Source of the DNA: Chamaecyparis obtusa
Taxonomy: Eukaryota > Streptophyta > Pinopsida > Cupressales > Cupressaceae
Length of the DNA stretch: 64,000 nucleotides
Assembly: GCA_027943335.1 (NCBI GenBank)
Contig: BSBK01005144.1
Span: forward strand, 210,001 to 274,000
Direction: 5' to 3'
Under the pieces are notes generated by a model. That model was not told the origin of the DNA. It ran no database searches and saw only the letters and a list, made by a program, of their open reading frames with translations. This document shows positions 49,551 to 62,068 of this stretch, one piece after another. Both the position numbers and the translations under genes were made by a program. The number at the start of each line of letters is the position of its first letter. Position 1 is the first letter of the stretch.

Positions 49551-52348
49551 TAATGCTCATGATTTTCCTTCATTTTATTCAGATTTTTAGAATTTCTAAT
49601 CTCTACATGTTTATTTTATTGAAGTTTTTCAAGCCTAACCCTTGTGTAGATTTTCTTAGAGACAAAAAACCTAGGATGTTTTGAAAGACTTGATCATATC
49701 TTTCAAACGGTTGGGAGTTTGAGTCTGAATTTTTTTGGCAGGTGAGGGATCATCATAGTATGTCTCAGTCCGAAGCTCATAGTTTTCTGATCATTTACCT
49801 ATGAGTTATGATTTTTTATGATTTTTAATGAAAATTCATTTCTGGTCACAAATCTCCATAGTTTTTGGAAATTTTACATTTTCAGAAAGGTCTAAGAATT
49901 TTATAGATGGCATGTTCTTTGTGTTTTTTATTATGATGCACGAATATGGCTCAAAAATTCAATCTTTGAAAACTGGTCTGTTTTGATAAATTAGGTCCCT
50001 AGGGCACAAATTAAGGAATTTTTCCAAAATTTTTACATTTTTGGAAAATCTCTATTTTTTAGTAGTGGTCTCTATTTTGCATTTCTATGTTTGTGGCTGA
50101 AATCATAACAAAAAAATCAGATCTTGTTGACTAGGTCAAATGCAAAAAAAATAAAATTTTGTGATGAGTATGCAATTATTTTTCACATGGTTCAATGCAT
50201 AATATGAGTTGTTATTTGGATTATTTGCTGGCTATTATTACTCCTAACAATTGATTTTCAGATCTAATCCTAGTGTTTGCATAAGTTGAATATACGTTGC
50301 ATATCTTGTTTGCTTGTTTGTTGGTATTTCTTGTTCGAGAGTTTATGGCTTGCTTGCACAGAAAAGCTCAACAAAAATTAAAATAAGGTAAAATATACTA
50401 AGTACGCCACTTTGGATTTAAGGTATTTTGTTGCATCTCTATAACATTTGGCTTTTTGAAATAAAAATGAATCTCTAATGTGTCTAACTTGAGTGTTTCT
50501 TGATTTCATAGATCACACTTCCAAGTTTTTTCTCTAAAGGAAAGAATGAATCTAGATTTTCTTTCTTGCATATATATTTCACATAGTAATTAGACTCTAT
50601 AAACACTATTTGTGGCATTCTTGAGAGAGTGGGCTTCATTCACTTGTCTTACATGTGAATCTCTTCTTGACAATAGAACCCCTTGTAGGTAGGGAAGGAC
50701 TTGTTATCATCTCATTGTCCCACTTGGTTTAGTCTTCAACATTTGATGGTAAATTCTCTCTTGGTCCCATTTAGAGAGATTGGTAGTCATTGTTGTTGGC
50801 ATACAAATCTTGGTGAGGTGATTTCAACTTAGCATGTCAATTAATTTGCTTGCTATGTTTGGGTGAGGTGAAAAGGATAGAGTGTGCTTTGTTCCCTTTT
50901 GGGCACATTAGAAACTTAGGACCCTTGAATCCAAGCTAAGTCCCCATGTGGTCCATTATGTGAGTCTTCCTTGTTAGAGAGGCTTAACCATATTGGACAC
51001 TCCCTTTATTAGGTAAACCACATGGATGGAACCTCAAGTGGTATTAGCCATTTCTGCCATGGAGAAATAATCGCTATATAAATGTCTTTGTGGAAGAAAT
51101 CTCCATAGATGTGGTCTCTGGTTGGGCTCTTAGATCTCCTCAACAATACCTAATTGATTAAATTATCAAACTGTGTCAAAATGTCAGTGCCCCAGGATTG
51201 GATTTCATCCACTTGAGATTGCAAGAATTGTAGAGTTGACCATTACTACGAACATAGTGAAACCAAATTTTTCTTTTCTAGGACTATGTGCGTGACTAAA
51301 AAACACTTTGAGAACATACACAAGTAGATTCCTTAGGGAGTAGAATACCATGTCACTATTCTTGTTTATGCACAAGGTTGTTTTATCCCTTGCTCATTGC
51401 TTTGAGACAATTGTTTTCCTGAACTCCCTGATTGATGTCTTGCATGCCTGTTAATAATAAGAATTTGTTAATGCATTTAGTTGGTCAATTAAAATGAGAA
51501 AAAACTGTGTTCCTGAGTTGAAAAAAACAACTTTAACAGCTTGTTGTGAGCACCTGTCACCTGTCCTTAGAGTGAGCTATTGCCTAGTGCTGATTCATTG
51601 TCGCCTGAAACTGTCAACTTGCTTGATTTTCTAGCCTGTCATTTCAAGTCTTCCTTGGTCAATCCGTGTCAGATTAGGTCACTTACCCTGATGTTAGAAG
51701 CCTGTTTGCACCTTGGATTCTTGCATTTCGACCTTTTGAACTAGTAATCTTTGATTTCATGAGTGACCTTTCTTGGAGTTGGTGAGCTAGAAACTGTCCT
51801 TTTTGAGAAGATAAACATTTGGATCCTTTGATAACACACTTGGAGAGTTTTAGTAATCTCTTATCCATTCACTTACATAAAAATTCAAGTTCAATCAATA
51901 TAACTTGGGTAAATCATCATCCTAATCCATATGTGTTAGGGTATTCACCCATTCGGTGGGCACCTCTGTGGCAGTGTTGGTTTATGCCTCTTGTAAATTC
52001 TATCTTATCACCTATCTTATGGACAAGTGAGTAATTTTACTATCCTATTTTGGTACCAACATTTCTTAGGGTCATCTTATCACCTAGTACCTTTTCTTTC
52101 ATGTTGGTTACAAAAAGATATCAAGTAAATCAAGGAAAGTGACCTCAAGTAGTCTTTAACCAATTACCCTTAGTTCAAACTCGCCAAAAATGTAAGGGAA
52201 AAGAATTAAAATTTGATCAATCACCTAGGAACAACTTAGAAGTTTGGTGTGATCCCAATAGTAACCTTAGTGAGTTGAGTACACCCTTAACATCTTCTCA
52301 CTTAGATATGGATATGAGTTACACAATGACTCGATGAGAGAGGGAAGA
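49551..52348 (+). other. Element 2 long 5' leader
   Basis: About 2.8 kb with no gene recognised. The part at 51270-51420 (AGAACATACACAAGTAG and GTTTATGCACAAGG) is homologous to the leaders of elements 1 and 3. Leaders of this length are common in Tat-type elements. Confidence 0.7.
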
Positions 52349-54005
52349 AATGGATAAATGCCTTGATGACATATTTGAAAAACATAGAAATAACATTTTG
52401 TTTGGAAATTCCTTTCATGAACATTGACCAGTCTCACCCCTTATCTCAACTAGATATTTGGATGCACACCAAAGGGCTAAAAGAGATAAGAGGCAAGCCT
52501 ATCAAGAATAACAATCATAACATGAAAACCAAGATGATGAACCCTATGACACTCATGTGAATGCAACATACACCAATGACTTGTTTATACATTCAAGACC
52601 AAGTTCACCACTCAAAAAAACTTCAAGATACATGAGTGAAAGACTTAAGAGAATTGAATGTGAAAGGAAAGCCTTTTGGTGAACAAGATGAAAAGGAAGA
52701 GCATTTTAGACTCTTGGAGTTTGAGAGACAAGCCTTGTTGGAGATAGAAAAGAGAGCCTTCCAGGAAGAGCAAGATAGAATCTTGGCCCAACAACTTAAT
52801 TATCAATTTAACAACATGCATGTTGGTGGTGGAAATAGATCTCCTCCATCCACTCCTAAGACTCCATGAAGTGGAAGATGTTAAAGAACACCTTCACGAT
52901 CTCCTATCCCTAGAGGAAGAAGGGCTTCACAACATGATCATTATAGGAGATGAATACCTCTTAGGAACTCAAGACAAGCTTCACAACGTGCTCACCATGG
53001 TTCACAATATGGGGGTAGTAGTTCAAGTTTTGACCTCAACTCCCAAGACTTCATGAAAATACAACAAGAACCAATCTTCCAGAAGTATGTGGAGAGATAC
53101 TTAGAGAAAAACAAAGACAAGTTCCTAGAGATTTTAATCAACAAGGGTGATAGAGTCCCCTACAACTTTTATGTAGACAAGAAGATTAAGAAGCAAGGTC
53201 CATCTCAAGAAGAAGAGATCAATTAAATTAAGAGTATGATGGAAAAGATGTTGGCACCAAAGAGTTCATTCTCACTTGATTCAATTTTTCCTAATCCTTT
53301 TGACAAGAGTGTTAACATGAAAGACTTCCCTAGGAAGGTTGAGATCCCTTAATATGACAAGTATGATGGGAATAGAGATCCACATGATCACATGCATCAA
53401 TTTTATACCATGAGTTTTGAGTTCCATCAAGATGACTCTTACCTCATGAGATTGTTCCCAAGGAGTCTTAAGGGTCAAGAAATGGAATGGTTTACCAACA
53501 TAATTCCTCCAGTTAAGACTTTCAAAGAGCTTGTCCATAGATTTGTCCAACACTTTTCATACAACCTTTCAAGATTTATCACCATGTTGGACTTATGCAA
53601 CTTAAAGAAAAATCAAGGGGAATCCTTTGTCACTTTATTGAAAAGGTGGATACAACAATGCTCTCACTACTCTAGGACCATCCCTAAAAATGAGAATACT
53701 GATATCCTTGTTAGCAACTTGGTTCCTGAAATACAATATGAAGTTAGGAAGATGGTTTTTGATTCCTTTGAAACCATGGTTGAAACTGCATGTAGGTTTG
53801 AGGAGGTTTTGAGAGAACAAGGAATTTTGACCAAACATGGAAACACCAACAACAACAATGGTCAAAATAACAAGAACCATAACAAGGATAAAGGAAATAA
53901 CTCACATTGGAATAGGAAAAAACAAGTTTTCAATGATAGAGTTGTGGACTCCTCTCAACCAAAGATCAAGTTGTTCTCCACTAGTCTAGTGTTGTTCAAG
54001 CCATG
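52349..54005 (+). pseudogene. Element 2 gag
   Basis: The frame likely starts at ATG 52349 (MDKCLDDIFEKHRNN) and shifts near 52670 into the frame carrying KGKPFGEQDEKEEHFRLLEF, a charged helical segment. After an Arg/Ser-rich part with stops, the capsid core is open from 53392: DKYDGNRDPHDH, FPRSLKGQEMEWF, FKELVHRFVQHF and LKKNQGESFVTLLKRW, then an Asn-rich basic stretch. It encoded the coat protein of the retrotransposon particle. The 204-codon open stretch 53392-54006 is the longest surviving coding piece of this element. Confidence 0.87.
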
Positions 54006-55986
54006 AAACTCAATGCATCTAATCAACAAGAGAACAAGCCAAGATATCAAGATAAGCCTAAGAAAGAGAGATGTTAGTTTTCAAATCTTAGTGATTCCTA
54101 TGAGGATGTCTTGAAAACACTCGTTACCAACAACCTTGTGCATCCTCAAGATCTCGCACAACATTATATACCTGATGTAAAGCCACATGGGTGGGATGAG
54201 AAAGCCTTTTGCAAATTTCATAATGGCATTGGAGATGATATTGAAAAATGCTAGAAACTCAAACATATTATCCATGATCTCATTGAGAATGGTAAAATTA
54301 AGGTAGATGGATTGAACACCAATGCTGACCATAAGGCATTCAGAGAACCTTTGCCCAAGTATGAGAAGGGGGAAACCTCTAAACCTAAGAATGGCAAGGT
54401 TGAGGTCAATTACACTTACATAGATGTAGAGAATGTTGTCAAAATTCTTGAAGTTGTTGAAGAGAATGTCAACATGATGAGAAATAAATATCCCTATGGT
54501 TATGATCTAGATATGGACTCTCCTCCTATCTTTGATGAAGAACTTGTCCTGGTGCTAAGGGGTCCTCACTCTAGAGCATCGTCTCAAATTCTCAATGTTG
54601 TCGCACAAAGTCAAGGTCCCCTTGTCATTAGAGGACCCAATTCAAGTAAACCAAGTAAACCAAAGAAGTGGCATCCAAAAATGTCACCTCAAAACCAACA
54701 GTCAATCCTAAATTGAGCTATAATCTTGTCGATCAATTGCAAAGAACCCCAGCTCAGATTTTGATCTTTGAGCTCTTAGAGTTGTCCCTGAGACACATGC
54801 AAGTCCTTGAGGATTCTTTTTGCACAATGAACATCCCCCAAAACTTAGATGTTGATCAATTCTAGAACATCATTAACCATATTTCCAGCCCTCATTACCT
54901 TACCTTTTTGGAGGATGATGATAAAGCTTTGAGCCACCCACACAACCTCACTCTTCATATTGAGGTCACAATCCACAAAACCTATGTTAGGTGCATGTTG
55001 ATAGATTGGGGTGCTGGGCTTAATATTTTTTCCTTAAGTCTTTTGAAGAAATTGGGTTATTCTAAACAAGTCATAGATACCAGAAAAAAGATAACTATCA
55101 AAGCCTATGATGAGGCAGAAAGAAGCTCAAAGGGGTTGGTCATCCTTCCTGTTAGGATTGGCCCCATTGAAAAAGATGTTTTGTTCCAAATAGTTGGTGT
55201 TGGCCCCCTTGCATAAAATATCTTACTTGGTAGACCATGGATTCATGATATGCAAGCAGTGTCATCTACCTATCATTAGTGTGTTAAGTCCCCCTATAAT
55301 GGAATAGAGATTTATATACCTAGGGATAACAATTTATCTATTAACTCGATTTCAGCGAGTGCTCATGTTCCCCTCAACAAAGAAGCAAAAGACTTCAATG
55401 CAACCTTAGATGAATGTAAAGACAAGTTCAAGTCAATAGACCTTTGCATGGGGGGGCATCAACTCAAGTCCCTCACAAATCTACCAGTTTCACCTAGGTC
55501 TTATGGAAAGCCTTCACAAGAAATGAGACCTTCCTCTTCATCTATGACTTTATTTGGCATGTTTGTAGGGTCCTCAGTGCCTATTAAAGATGAGAAAGAA
55601 GAGGTGGTTGTTAAATATTGGATTTATAGAGAAGAGAAATACATGCACAATGAGAACTTCTCTCCCTCTCCTAAAGGTTATGGAAGAGGGTATACTTTTG
55701 TCAAACAAATGGGCTATCCTGGACATGGCCCTCTTAGTCACATATCGGATGCTAGAGATGAACCTCTTGATCATGATATTTTTGGATGCAAGTTTAAGAA
55801 GATGATTGGCCTAGGATTTGTGAATTGTAAAAAGAACATCACTGCTATCCTTGATGAATTGGATAGTGAAGATGAACTAGAATACATACCTAGAAAGATA
55901 TGTGTGAAGATTGGGTCCCCTCCACTAATCTCCTTTGGGGAGATTCAGATAGTCCATTCACTCATGAGACAGTTGCAACCTTAGAA
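54006..55986 (+). pseudogene. Element 2 gag C-terminus, protease and G-patch-like domain
   Basis: It includes the Tat-type gag end FCKFHNGIGDDIEKC-x-KLKHII near 54205-54275 and, after a frame change near 54700, YNLVDQLQRTPAQI. The protease (54908-55290) has the active-site box MLIDWGAGLN, where the family norm is a Gly at the Trp position, and ILLGRPWIHDMQAV. The segment 55448-55986 then holds GYGRGYTFVKQMGYPGHGPL (about 55675-55735), a G-patch-like Gly-rich motif, and KFKKMIGLGF. Stops occur at 54716, 55216 and 55278. Confidence 0.78.
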
Positions 55987-56048
55987 TAGGATTCAAATTA
56001 GATGTAGATGATCCTATCAGAGAACTTCAACACAAGAATATTGTTCGT

Positions 56049-58135
56049 TTGATGGAGAAAAAAGGTGTTACCCTTTCTAACATTAGAACTTCCACATCAA
56101 GACATCCTAAACTTTCATGGTATAAACATCCTAGTCGAAGTTCAAAAACAAGTTCGTATGAGTATGAATGGGACTCCTTCTTAGAGCCTACCATAGTTGA
56201 CATGGATGTTGATGTCATCCACACTTATAGTTCTCAACCTAAGGTAGCCAACGAGTCATGTGTAGGATTAGAGGATTTGGACCCACATGTTGCCTTAGTG
56301 GATGATTCTTCACTTGTTAGGATGGACCTAGGCTTGGGTATCTTAGAAGGATACTTGATAGACTCCGACTCTTCAGTCACTAGAGATGATATCATTCACA
56401 TTAACAACCTTGAACTAGTCATTGACTTACCTCTTTTTCATCCTAACCTCCTTGATTGGTCCCAATGCTATCAAGAACTTGAGCTCTTAACATTTCAAAA
56501 TGATTGTGAGATAGCCTGTTACTTGAATGCCTTTAAACCTGTAGTATCTTCCACCAGTGAACTGACTACCAGCATGATAGAGCTAAAAATCAAGTACCTT
56601 AGTCACAAAATAAAAAGAAAATAAAATCAAAAGAATAAGAGTTTTGATGGTGAAAACCACTATGTGGTGGTGTCAGAACCAAAAAAAGTAAAAATAAATG
56701 ATGTATCCAAGGGTGAAAACCTCTCTAAGGTTCCTAAGGATGAGGTACTTGATCATCTCCCTAGCTACTTTCAAGATAGATCTTCAGTGCTTATTGAACC
56801 AACACAAATAGTCAATTTGGGTACAGATGAGGCTCCATAAATAGTACACTTGGCTCAGTCCTTGTCACCACAAGAAAAAGAAGCTTACAATAAGTTCTTA
56901 TAGAAAAAGAAGATCAACTTTGCATGGACTTATTCATATATGCCAAGGTTGGACACTAATCTTATCATGCATCACCTATCAATAGCTCCAGGTGTCAAAC
57001 TGGTTAAACAAAAATTGAGAAAGATGCACCCTCACATAGCTCTCCTAGTCAAAGTAGAATTAGAAAAAATCCTTGGTGCAGGATTCATAAGAGCTATTGA
57101 ATATGTTGAATGGATATCAACCATTTTACTAGTTTCCAAACATGACAAATCCATTCGAATTCACACAGATTTTAGAGATGTCAATAGAGCATGCCCAAAG
57201 GATGACTTTCCACTTCCCAATATAGACATGATAGTGGATATGACTATGGGTTATGAGATTTATTCCTTGATGGATGGTTTTTCCGAATACAATCAAATTA
57301 AGATAGCTCCTAAAGATCAAGAAAAGACTGCATTCACTTGTGCATGGGGTACCTATTGTTGGAACGTTATGCATTTTGGATTAAAAAATGTAGGAGCCAC
57401 CTATCAATGAGCTATGACAACCATTTTTCATGACATGATGCATAAAAACATGGAAGATTATGTGGATGACACATTGGCCAAGTCTAAGAAAAGAGATACA
57501 CACTTAGATGATTTATAAGTCATTCTAGATCGCATGGAATAATTTCAGCTAAGGTTAAATCCTAAAAAGTGTGCATTTGGTGTCACCTCTGGAAAACTAC
57601 TAGGATTCATCATTTTAGGAAAAGGAATAGAGGTAGACCCTAAAAAAGTCCAAGAAATCATAGATATGCCACCTCCTAAAAACATTAGGCAAATGAGGAG
57701 TCTTCAAGGATGTCTTCAATCCATAAGGAGGATCATTTCATGGTTGGCAGATAGAGCTCAACCTTTCAACAAGAACTTACACAAAGGAGTCATATGTGTT
57801 TGGAATGAGAATTTTCAAAGGAGCATAGATCAAATCAAGAAATACTTGGCAAATCCTTCCATTTTAATACCTCCTATCCCAGGGAAACCACTTATTCTAT
57901 ACATTTCAATGAAAAAATCTTCCTTGGGGGCATTACTAGCTCAACTTGATGAACATGGGAAAGAAGAGAAATATACTACATTAGTCACACTCTTTTTTCA
58001 TATGAGGTTAACTAAACCAGCATTGAGAAAGCTTGCCTTACAATTGTGTTTTCTTCCCAAAAGTTGTGACATTATATGCTTGTGCACACTATTCCCTCAT
58101 AGAAAAAATAGATCCACTCAAGTATTTACTAGGTA
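56049..58135 (+). pseudogene. Element 2 linker, reverse transcriptase and RNase H start
   Basis: An acidic, unrecognised linker occupies 56049-56624. RT is in the same frame from about 56940: IAPGVKLVKQKLRKMHP, GAGFIRAIEYVEW, HTDFRDVNRACPKDDFPLPN, SLMDGFSEYNQI, WNVMHFGLKN, the catalytic YVDD box at 57459-57470, and LNPKKCAFGV. The connection domain (RSLQGCLQSIRR, QPFNKNLHKG) continues to about 57960; the frame is then lost. Stops occur after ATYQ (57408-57410), at THLDDL-x, and at RME-x. Catalytic residues appear intact. Confidence 0.88.
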
Positions 58136-58720
58136 AGGCTTCCCTCATAGGTAGACTTACTAAATGGATGATGATCCTTTCAGAGTTTGACATAGAGTAC
58201 ATTGAGAATAAAGCAATCAAAGGATAAGCCATAGCAGATCAATTGGCTGAGTTCCCAATATAAGATAATGCACCTATTCAAGTTGACTGTCGAGATGAAC
58301 ACCTCATGTATATGACCGAAAGAACATGGAAAATTTTCTTTGATGGATCCTTTATGAAAAATGGTTAAGGAGATGGTTTGTTGTCTATTTCTCCTCATGG
58401 GTATATGATTCCTAAGTCTTACAAGTTATGGTTCCCATGTACAAACAACATTGCTAAGTATGAAGCTTTAACAAATGGACCTAAGATGGCCATAGAATGG
58501 AGAATCACAAAGTTACACATTTATGGGGATTCACAGCTGATAATCAACCAAGTAAATGATGAATATCAAATAAAAAATGAGAAACTAGTACCTTACAATA
58601 AAATGGTTGATTCCTTGAAATAATACTTCACATTTGTCATGTTTCAGCAAATCCCTAGAGCAGAAAATAAAGCAGTTGATGCTATGGCTACACTTGTTTC
58701 ACTCCTTTAGTTAGGAGAAC
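58136..58720 (+). pseudogene. Element 2 RNase H
   Basis: It reads KWMMILSEFDIEYIENKAIKG, the usual entry, then WKIFFDGSF near 58330 (first catalytic Asp), the NIAKYEALTNG helix (58450), IYGDSQLIINQV (58520) and PRAENKAVDAMATL near 58660. Asp and Glu positions are preserved; at least three stops interrupt the frame. It degraded the RNA strand of the RNA-DNA hybrid during reverse transcription. Confidence 0.82.
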
Positions 58721-60079
58721 ATGAATCTAGATTTGAATTCCTAGTGGAAGACATACATCACCATATCTATGACTCCCAAGAAAGTCATGCCATTCGTACC
58801 CTTGTTGGTCGTGAGTCATCCTGGTATGGTGCCATTTACTCATACCTTTCTGATGGCATTATCCCTAAAACCTTTAACTGATTTGAATGCATAAACCTTA
58901 TCTGAAATGCCTCTCACCATTCTCTTATCTCTAGTGATTTGTATAGGAGGGGTCTAGATGGAACACTTCTTAGATGCTTAGAAAAGGAAGAATCTGACCA
59001 AGAGTTATTTGATATCCACGAGGGAATCCATGGGGGAAATTCCAATGGTCTTGCCATGGCCCAAATGTTTCTCAGGGTGGGGTAATATTGGCCTACGATG
59101 CATATTGATGCAGTAGCTTTTGCAAAGTCATGTAAAAAGTGTCAAAAATGTGGTAACCCGATACATGCTCCAGGCAGGGATCTCATTCCTTCTATATCTC
59201 ATTGGCCATTTCAGCGATGGGCCTTTGATCTTGTTGGGCAGATTCATCCCAACTCATCAAGCGGACACAAGTTTATTATCATTGGTACTAATTATTTCAC
59301 TAAATGGGTAGAAGTTGTCCCACTTTCTATTTCCTCAAGAAAGACAATTTCTCTATTCATTCTAAACCATATCATCTGTCGATATGGAGTACCTTCCAAG
59401 ATTATCACTGACAATGGAGGCCAGTTCAAAAATAAAGACCTTAAGCAACTCTACAAGAAATTCAAGATTAAGAAACATTGGTCTAAATTTACTTCCCACA
59501 AGGAAATGGTCAAGAAGAGGCATCAAACAAAACCATTCTTAAAATGGACTACATAGAGCAGTTTGTAAGAGTGGTAGAGATTGGCATTTACAGATAAATC
59601 CAGCTTTGTGGGATTATAGAACAAGTATTCATACTCCTACTAGGGCTACTCCTTTTCCCCTTACATATGGTGCTGAAGTAGGGTTACCTTTAGAGGTTGA
59701 GATTCCTTCACTTAGAGTTTCCCTCGAAGGACTAATTATAGATGAAGACTATCGAACCATGAGACTTCAAGAATTAGAACTTCTAGATGAGAAATGTCAA
59801 GCATCAGTTGACCATATGAGGGTTTATCAAAAGTGCATGTCCAAATCCTTCAACAAAAAGGTTCACCCTAGAGAATTCCAAGTGGGAGATCTTGTCCTAC
59901 GTGAAAATCCTAAGAATCAACAACATAGAGATCAAAAGGGAAAATTTGAACCTAATTGGCTTGGACCTTACATTATAACAACAAATTTTGGATCAGGTGC
60001 TTATTTACTATCTACAATAGTGGGAAAGCAACTCGCTGATCCTATCAATGTCTTGCACTTGAAGAAGTTCTATCCATGA
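58721..60079 (+). pseudogene. Element 2 integrase
   Basis: The zinc region has HEGIHGG near 59020 and CKKCQKCG near 59135. The catalytic core has the first Asp at 59227 (AFDLVGQIH) and the second at 59410 (ITDNGGQFKNKDL). The Glu lies in GQEEAS near 59510, in a shifted frame, so the core is split by a frameshift just before it. The C-terminal 59606-60079 frame has ALWDYRTSIHTPTRATPFPL-like capsid-distal motifs, LQELELLDEKCQ, and the GPY/F box NWLGPYIIT near 59960, ending NVLHLKKFYP. All three catalytic residues are still visible. Confidence 0.87.
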
Positions 60080-62055
60080 TGGCCATTCTGTCTGGGGGCA
60101 TCCTTTGTACATACTTATTGACCCTGAAAAAATCCAAAAAATGATATATTGTCAATAATTCTAAAAATCCAAAAATGTCCTGAAAAAATGATCATCTTAG
60201 TGAAAACCTAGCAATAGGTGCTTTGATGTATCTCTAGAAAAATTATATATTCCAAAAATACCAAAAAAATAAAAAAATCCAAAAATTCAAAAAAAAAATA
60301 GAAAAAGTGCCTTGGTGAAAACGTGGAAACAGGTGCCTTGGTAGAAAAAATACAAAAAAATTATAAAAAGTCCTGAAAAAAAAATTGCAATAAAATCCAA
60401 GTGGTGAAAACTAGGAAATGGGTGCTACTTGAGGCCTTTGCACCCCTGTTTCTTAGCACGTGTCCTCGACACTTCGTCTTTCTCCATCATGCCTTGTCCT
60501 TGTTTCCTTGGTTTGGAATTGGTCTTTGTCTTTGTCTAGGGGGCATCACTGTGTTAGCTTTGGTCTCTTGGATGCATTAGTCTTTAGGACACCTCACAAT
60601 GGTGTTTTTCAAACACCACCCCAACTGTGTTTTTCAACACAACCCTTGACATCAAGTGTTTTTCAACACTTAATTAGTTTGGTCTTACCCAGTTTTGTCA
60701 TGTGATCTTACCTACTTGCAAGCATTCAATCCTTATCCTTGGAACTCAGTATCAGTTAACACACTTAAATTTTTAAATACAACAATTAATGCTTGAGCTA
60801 TGTCATGATCTTTTCTTTTTGTGCTGACAGTTATTGATTTTCGTTGAGTGTCCTTGTCTAATAAGTCTCTTTGATATGCATAGCTAGAGGACTTGGGACA
60901 TGGGGCGTGTTTTTATTTTCTTTCTACTTGTGGATGTGGTCTTGAAACTCTATAGTGTCTCTTGTTGTCCCCTTGAAACACTTAGGATATTTGAGGCATC
61001 ATCCTTGACTATTTTTGCACAACCATTTTTATGGTCATCCTGACATCTAAGCCTTGATGTGAGTGTGGTTTTGCTACATTAAATTGGGTAAGCTAACATC
61101 GAAGTCATCTTCACCTTTATGTCTTTGATTCTTATGTTAGAATATTTTCACATTCCAATCCGATATAAATCACATTCATATCTTCATAGTTGCACTTGTG
61201 ACTAGTGATGATTGTGTGATTTTTTGATGTACGTTAATAATGGCCCAATGATGAAAATAAGTTCCTTAACATTCTCTAATGAATGATGAACACAAAATCC
61301 TATGTTACAATTTCTCTATTGCAAGTACACCTTTGCATTTTCATGTAGCTTGCATTGTTAGACTTCATGTAAATATGCATGTTTAGGATGCATTATGAGT
61401 TTGGGAGGGTTTTCCTTCATCTTTCTTTTGGACTTTTAATCAACTGTGGTCATGTTTTGATTTTCATTTTCTTGTCTTCTTTCATGATCTCAATCAAAAT
61501 TTTCTATATTAAACAGTTGATTGATTTTAGGGCAGTCTCTTTCTTAAGGAAAATTATGTTTCTTCTCTTCATTTATTTCCACTTCTTCCAAACTTTTATC
61601 TCCCATTCACTTTCACCCCACTTCTTTTCTTCTAATTCAACCTTGGGTCATAATCTTTCATGCTTGATGATCTACCTTGGTTATGTGATCTTACATCAAA
61701 AACCTTATTTTTAGTTTAATTTGATCAAATTTATCAATTTTTTATTTCTCCTCTATCTCATTTCGATTTTGATCATGAGGGGGAAGTACCTATCAAACTT
61801 CAATCCTTGATTTAGCTTTATCAATCCTATCAATTGCTTTGCTTGGGGAAACCTTGCTTGAGATTCTTATCTTGGACATATCAATTACCTATTTATAATG
61901 GTGTTGACCTTGTCTTTTTCAATCAGCTTATCTTTGTCCTGATGTGTTCCCGTCTGTCGATCACACGTCTGGGTTGTTTTGTGATCCCAAATCGATCTCA
62001 CACTTCAACTACATTCTTTGACTACATGTGTTCCCACAAAGATCACACATTAGTC
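60080..62055 (+). other. Element 2 3' untranslated region
   Basis: About 2 kb between integrase and polypurine tract. It starts with the hairpin-unit array and A-rich spacers; the rest (60430-62055) is homologous to element 1 at about 7216-8747. No PMD-like or other gene is present here, unlike in element 3. Confidence 0.7.
60195..60432 (+). repeat. Repeated 3' hairpin units of element 2
   Basis: Three units: 60207-60218 (CCTA-GCAA-TAGG, perfect), 60322-60333 (CGTG-GAAA-CAGG, one mismatch) and 60411-60422 (CTAG-GAAA-TGGG, weakened). Each is preceded by GTGAAAAC and followed by GTGC, with A-rich spacers of about 80-100 bp. Confidence 0.72.
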
Positions 62056-62068
62056 AAAGAGGGACAAA
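62056..62068 (+). promoter_or_regulatory. Element 2 polypurine tract
   Basis: AAAGAGGGACAAA immediately before the 3' LTR; one base different from that of element 1. Confidence 0.86.
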
